A stretch of DNA of 48,728 nt from NCBI GenBank assembly GCA_023402355.1, contig JAEXCG010000156.1:1-48728 (forward strand). The letters run 5' to 3'. Each line of letters opens with the position of its first letter. Position 1 is the first letter of the stretch. The stretch comes from Bacillota bacterium. Lineage in GTDB: Bacteria > Bacillota > Clostridia > Christensenellales > Aristaeellaceae. Shown piece after piece: positions 48,355 to 48,728 of this stretch. A program made the translations under genes and the position numbers. The notes under the pieces are model-generated. The model searched no databases, was not told the DNA's origin, and saw only the letters and a program-made list of their open reading frames with translations.

Positions 48355-48728
48355 TCAGCGCCCGCTCAGACGCGTGTAGAGGCGCAGGAAGAGACGGCGG
48401 CTGAACAGGAGCAGCATGCCCTGGCGGCGCACCTGCTTGTCGCCGCTTTTAAGCGCGTATTCGCCCAGCGTCGCGTAGTGCAGGTTCAAAAAGGAAATCG
48501 CCTGCGCCTTTACATCGCCCTCAAGACTGTAGGCGGGGATGTTCTTGGCGACGGAAAGCGCGATCTGGCCGATGCGCCGCCTTAGCATGCGCTGCCCCTC
48601 GGTCGGGGGCAGGCCGTCCGCGAGCGCGTCCAGCCGCTCGCAGATCGTGAAGTACGCATCGCACCAGGCGGCGCTCTTCGTAAAGGACTTCATGATGCTG
48701 CCGGGCCGCTGGCGATAGCGCACCAGCG
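48355..48728 (-). CDS. Family 2 glycosyltransferase, C-terminal fragment (N-terminal part outside window)
   Basis: About 123 residues of a minus-strand gene run off the right edge. The visible part begins Y-R-Q-R-P-G-S-I-M, the same motif found near residue 215 of the glycosyltransferase at 37572. Basic helical sequence (A-Y-S-L-E-G-D-V-K-A-Q) and an Arg-rich tail follow. The frame is open through the edge, so the GTG at 48723 is not a true start. The catalytic domain is not visible. Confidence 0.75.
   Translation of the reverse strand, partial: LVRYRQRPGSIMKSFTKSAAWCDAYFTICERLDALADGLPPTEGQRMLRRRIGQIALSVAKNIPAYSLEGDVKAQAISFLNLHYATLGEYALKSGDKQVRRQGMLLLFSRRLFLRLYTRLSGR

Noticed and set aside
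1..48728. tRNA, rRNA, CRISPR arrays, insertion sequences, prophage genes
   Set aside because: No cloverleaf, rRNA signature, regularly spaced repeats, transposase, integrase or phage structural gene was recognised.

Overview
The window is GC-rich bacterial chromosome that reads as a Gram-positive Bacillota genome, most likely a high-GC member of the Clostridia (a Christensenellales-like lineage is my guess; there is no rRNA to check it). Reasons: the murA-ftsQ/divIB-ftsA-ftsZ order, the acetylated branch of the diaminopimelate/lysine pathway, strong AGGAGG-type ribosome sites with many GTG starts, Dpp/Opp-type uptake genes, a DegV protein, a WYL regulator and a class II aldolase. I see no rRNA, tRNA, CRISPR array, insertion sequence or phage gene. 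Genes are tightly packed, often with ATGA stop/start overlaps, and many junctions carry clear intrinsic terminators and 17-bp-spaced promoters.

Layout. 1-4390: cell envelope and division (end of murA, ftsQ, then ftsA-ftsZ from their own promoter). 4420-7959: an aminotransferase followed by dapA-dapB-dapH, started by a promoter that shares bases with the ftsZ terminator. 8026-13262: single genes (a YcgL/RlaP-like nucleotidyltransferase, L-lactate dehydrogenase, a secreted unknown, a THUMP rRNA methyltransferase with a small XRE regulator, and fructose-bisphosphate aldolase).

13425-28870: the most unusual part. A perfect-consensus promoter at 14570-14598 drives a 12-gene same-strand run: TPR protein, dipeptide/oligopeptide binding protein, two permeases, two ATPases, a protein made of three tandem Rid (YjgF) domains that all lack the catalytic arginine, three more TPR proteins related to the first, an S9 serine peptidase and a metal-dependent amidohydrolase. 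It ends in a terminator whose loop is the last stop codon. An AraC regulator lies divergently upstream and a WYL regulator with an attenuator-like leader lies downstream. I read it as peptide (or peptide-like) uptake plus intracellular breakdown, with four paralogous TPR proteins and a non-catalytic triple-Rid protein of unknown role. This is my candidate for an undescribed system.

28930-37369: a GNAT-DUF3795 fusion, a DUF1622 membrane protein, a DegV protein, and a minus-strand run of a GH2 beta-galactosidase and two flavoproteins. 37518-46765: a polysaccharide operon (four consecutive family-2 glycosyltransferases, a pyruvyl transferase, a Wzx-like flippase and an FrhB-like Fe-S protein), then two unexpected passengers, a membrane-anchored Mrr-like nuclease and a SagB-type oxidoreductase. 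46828-48728: a GNAT enzyme, an AEC-family transporter, and the C-terminal part of another glycosyltransferase that runs off the window edge.
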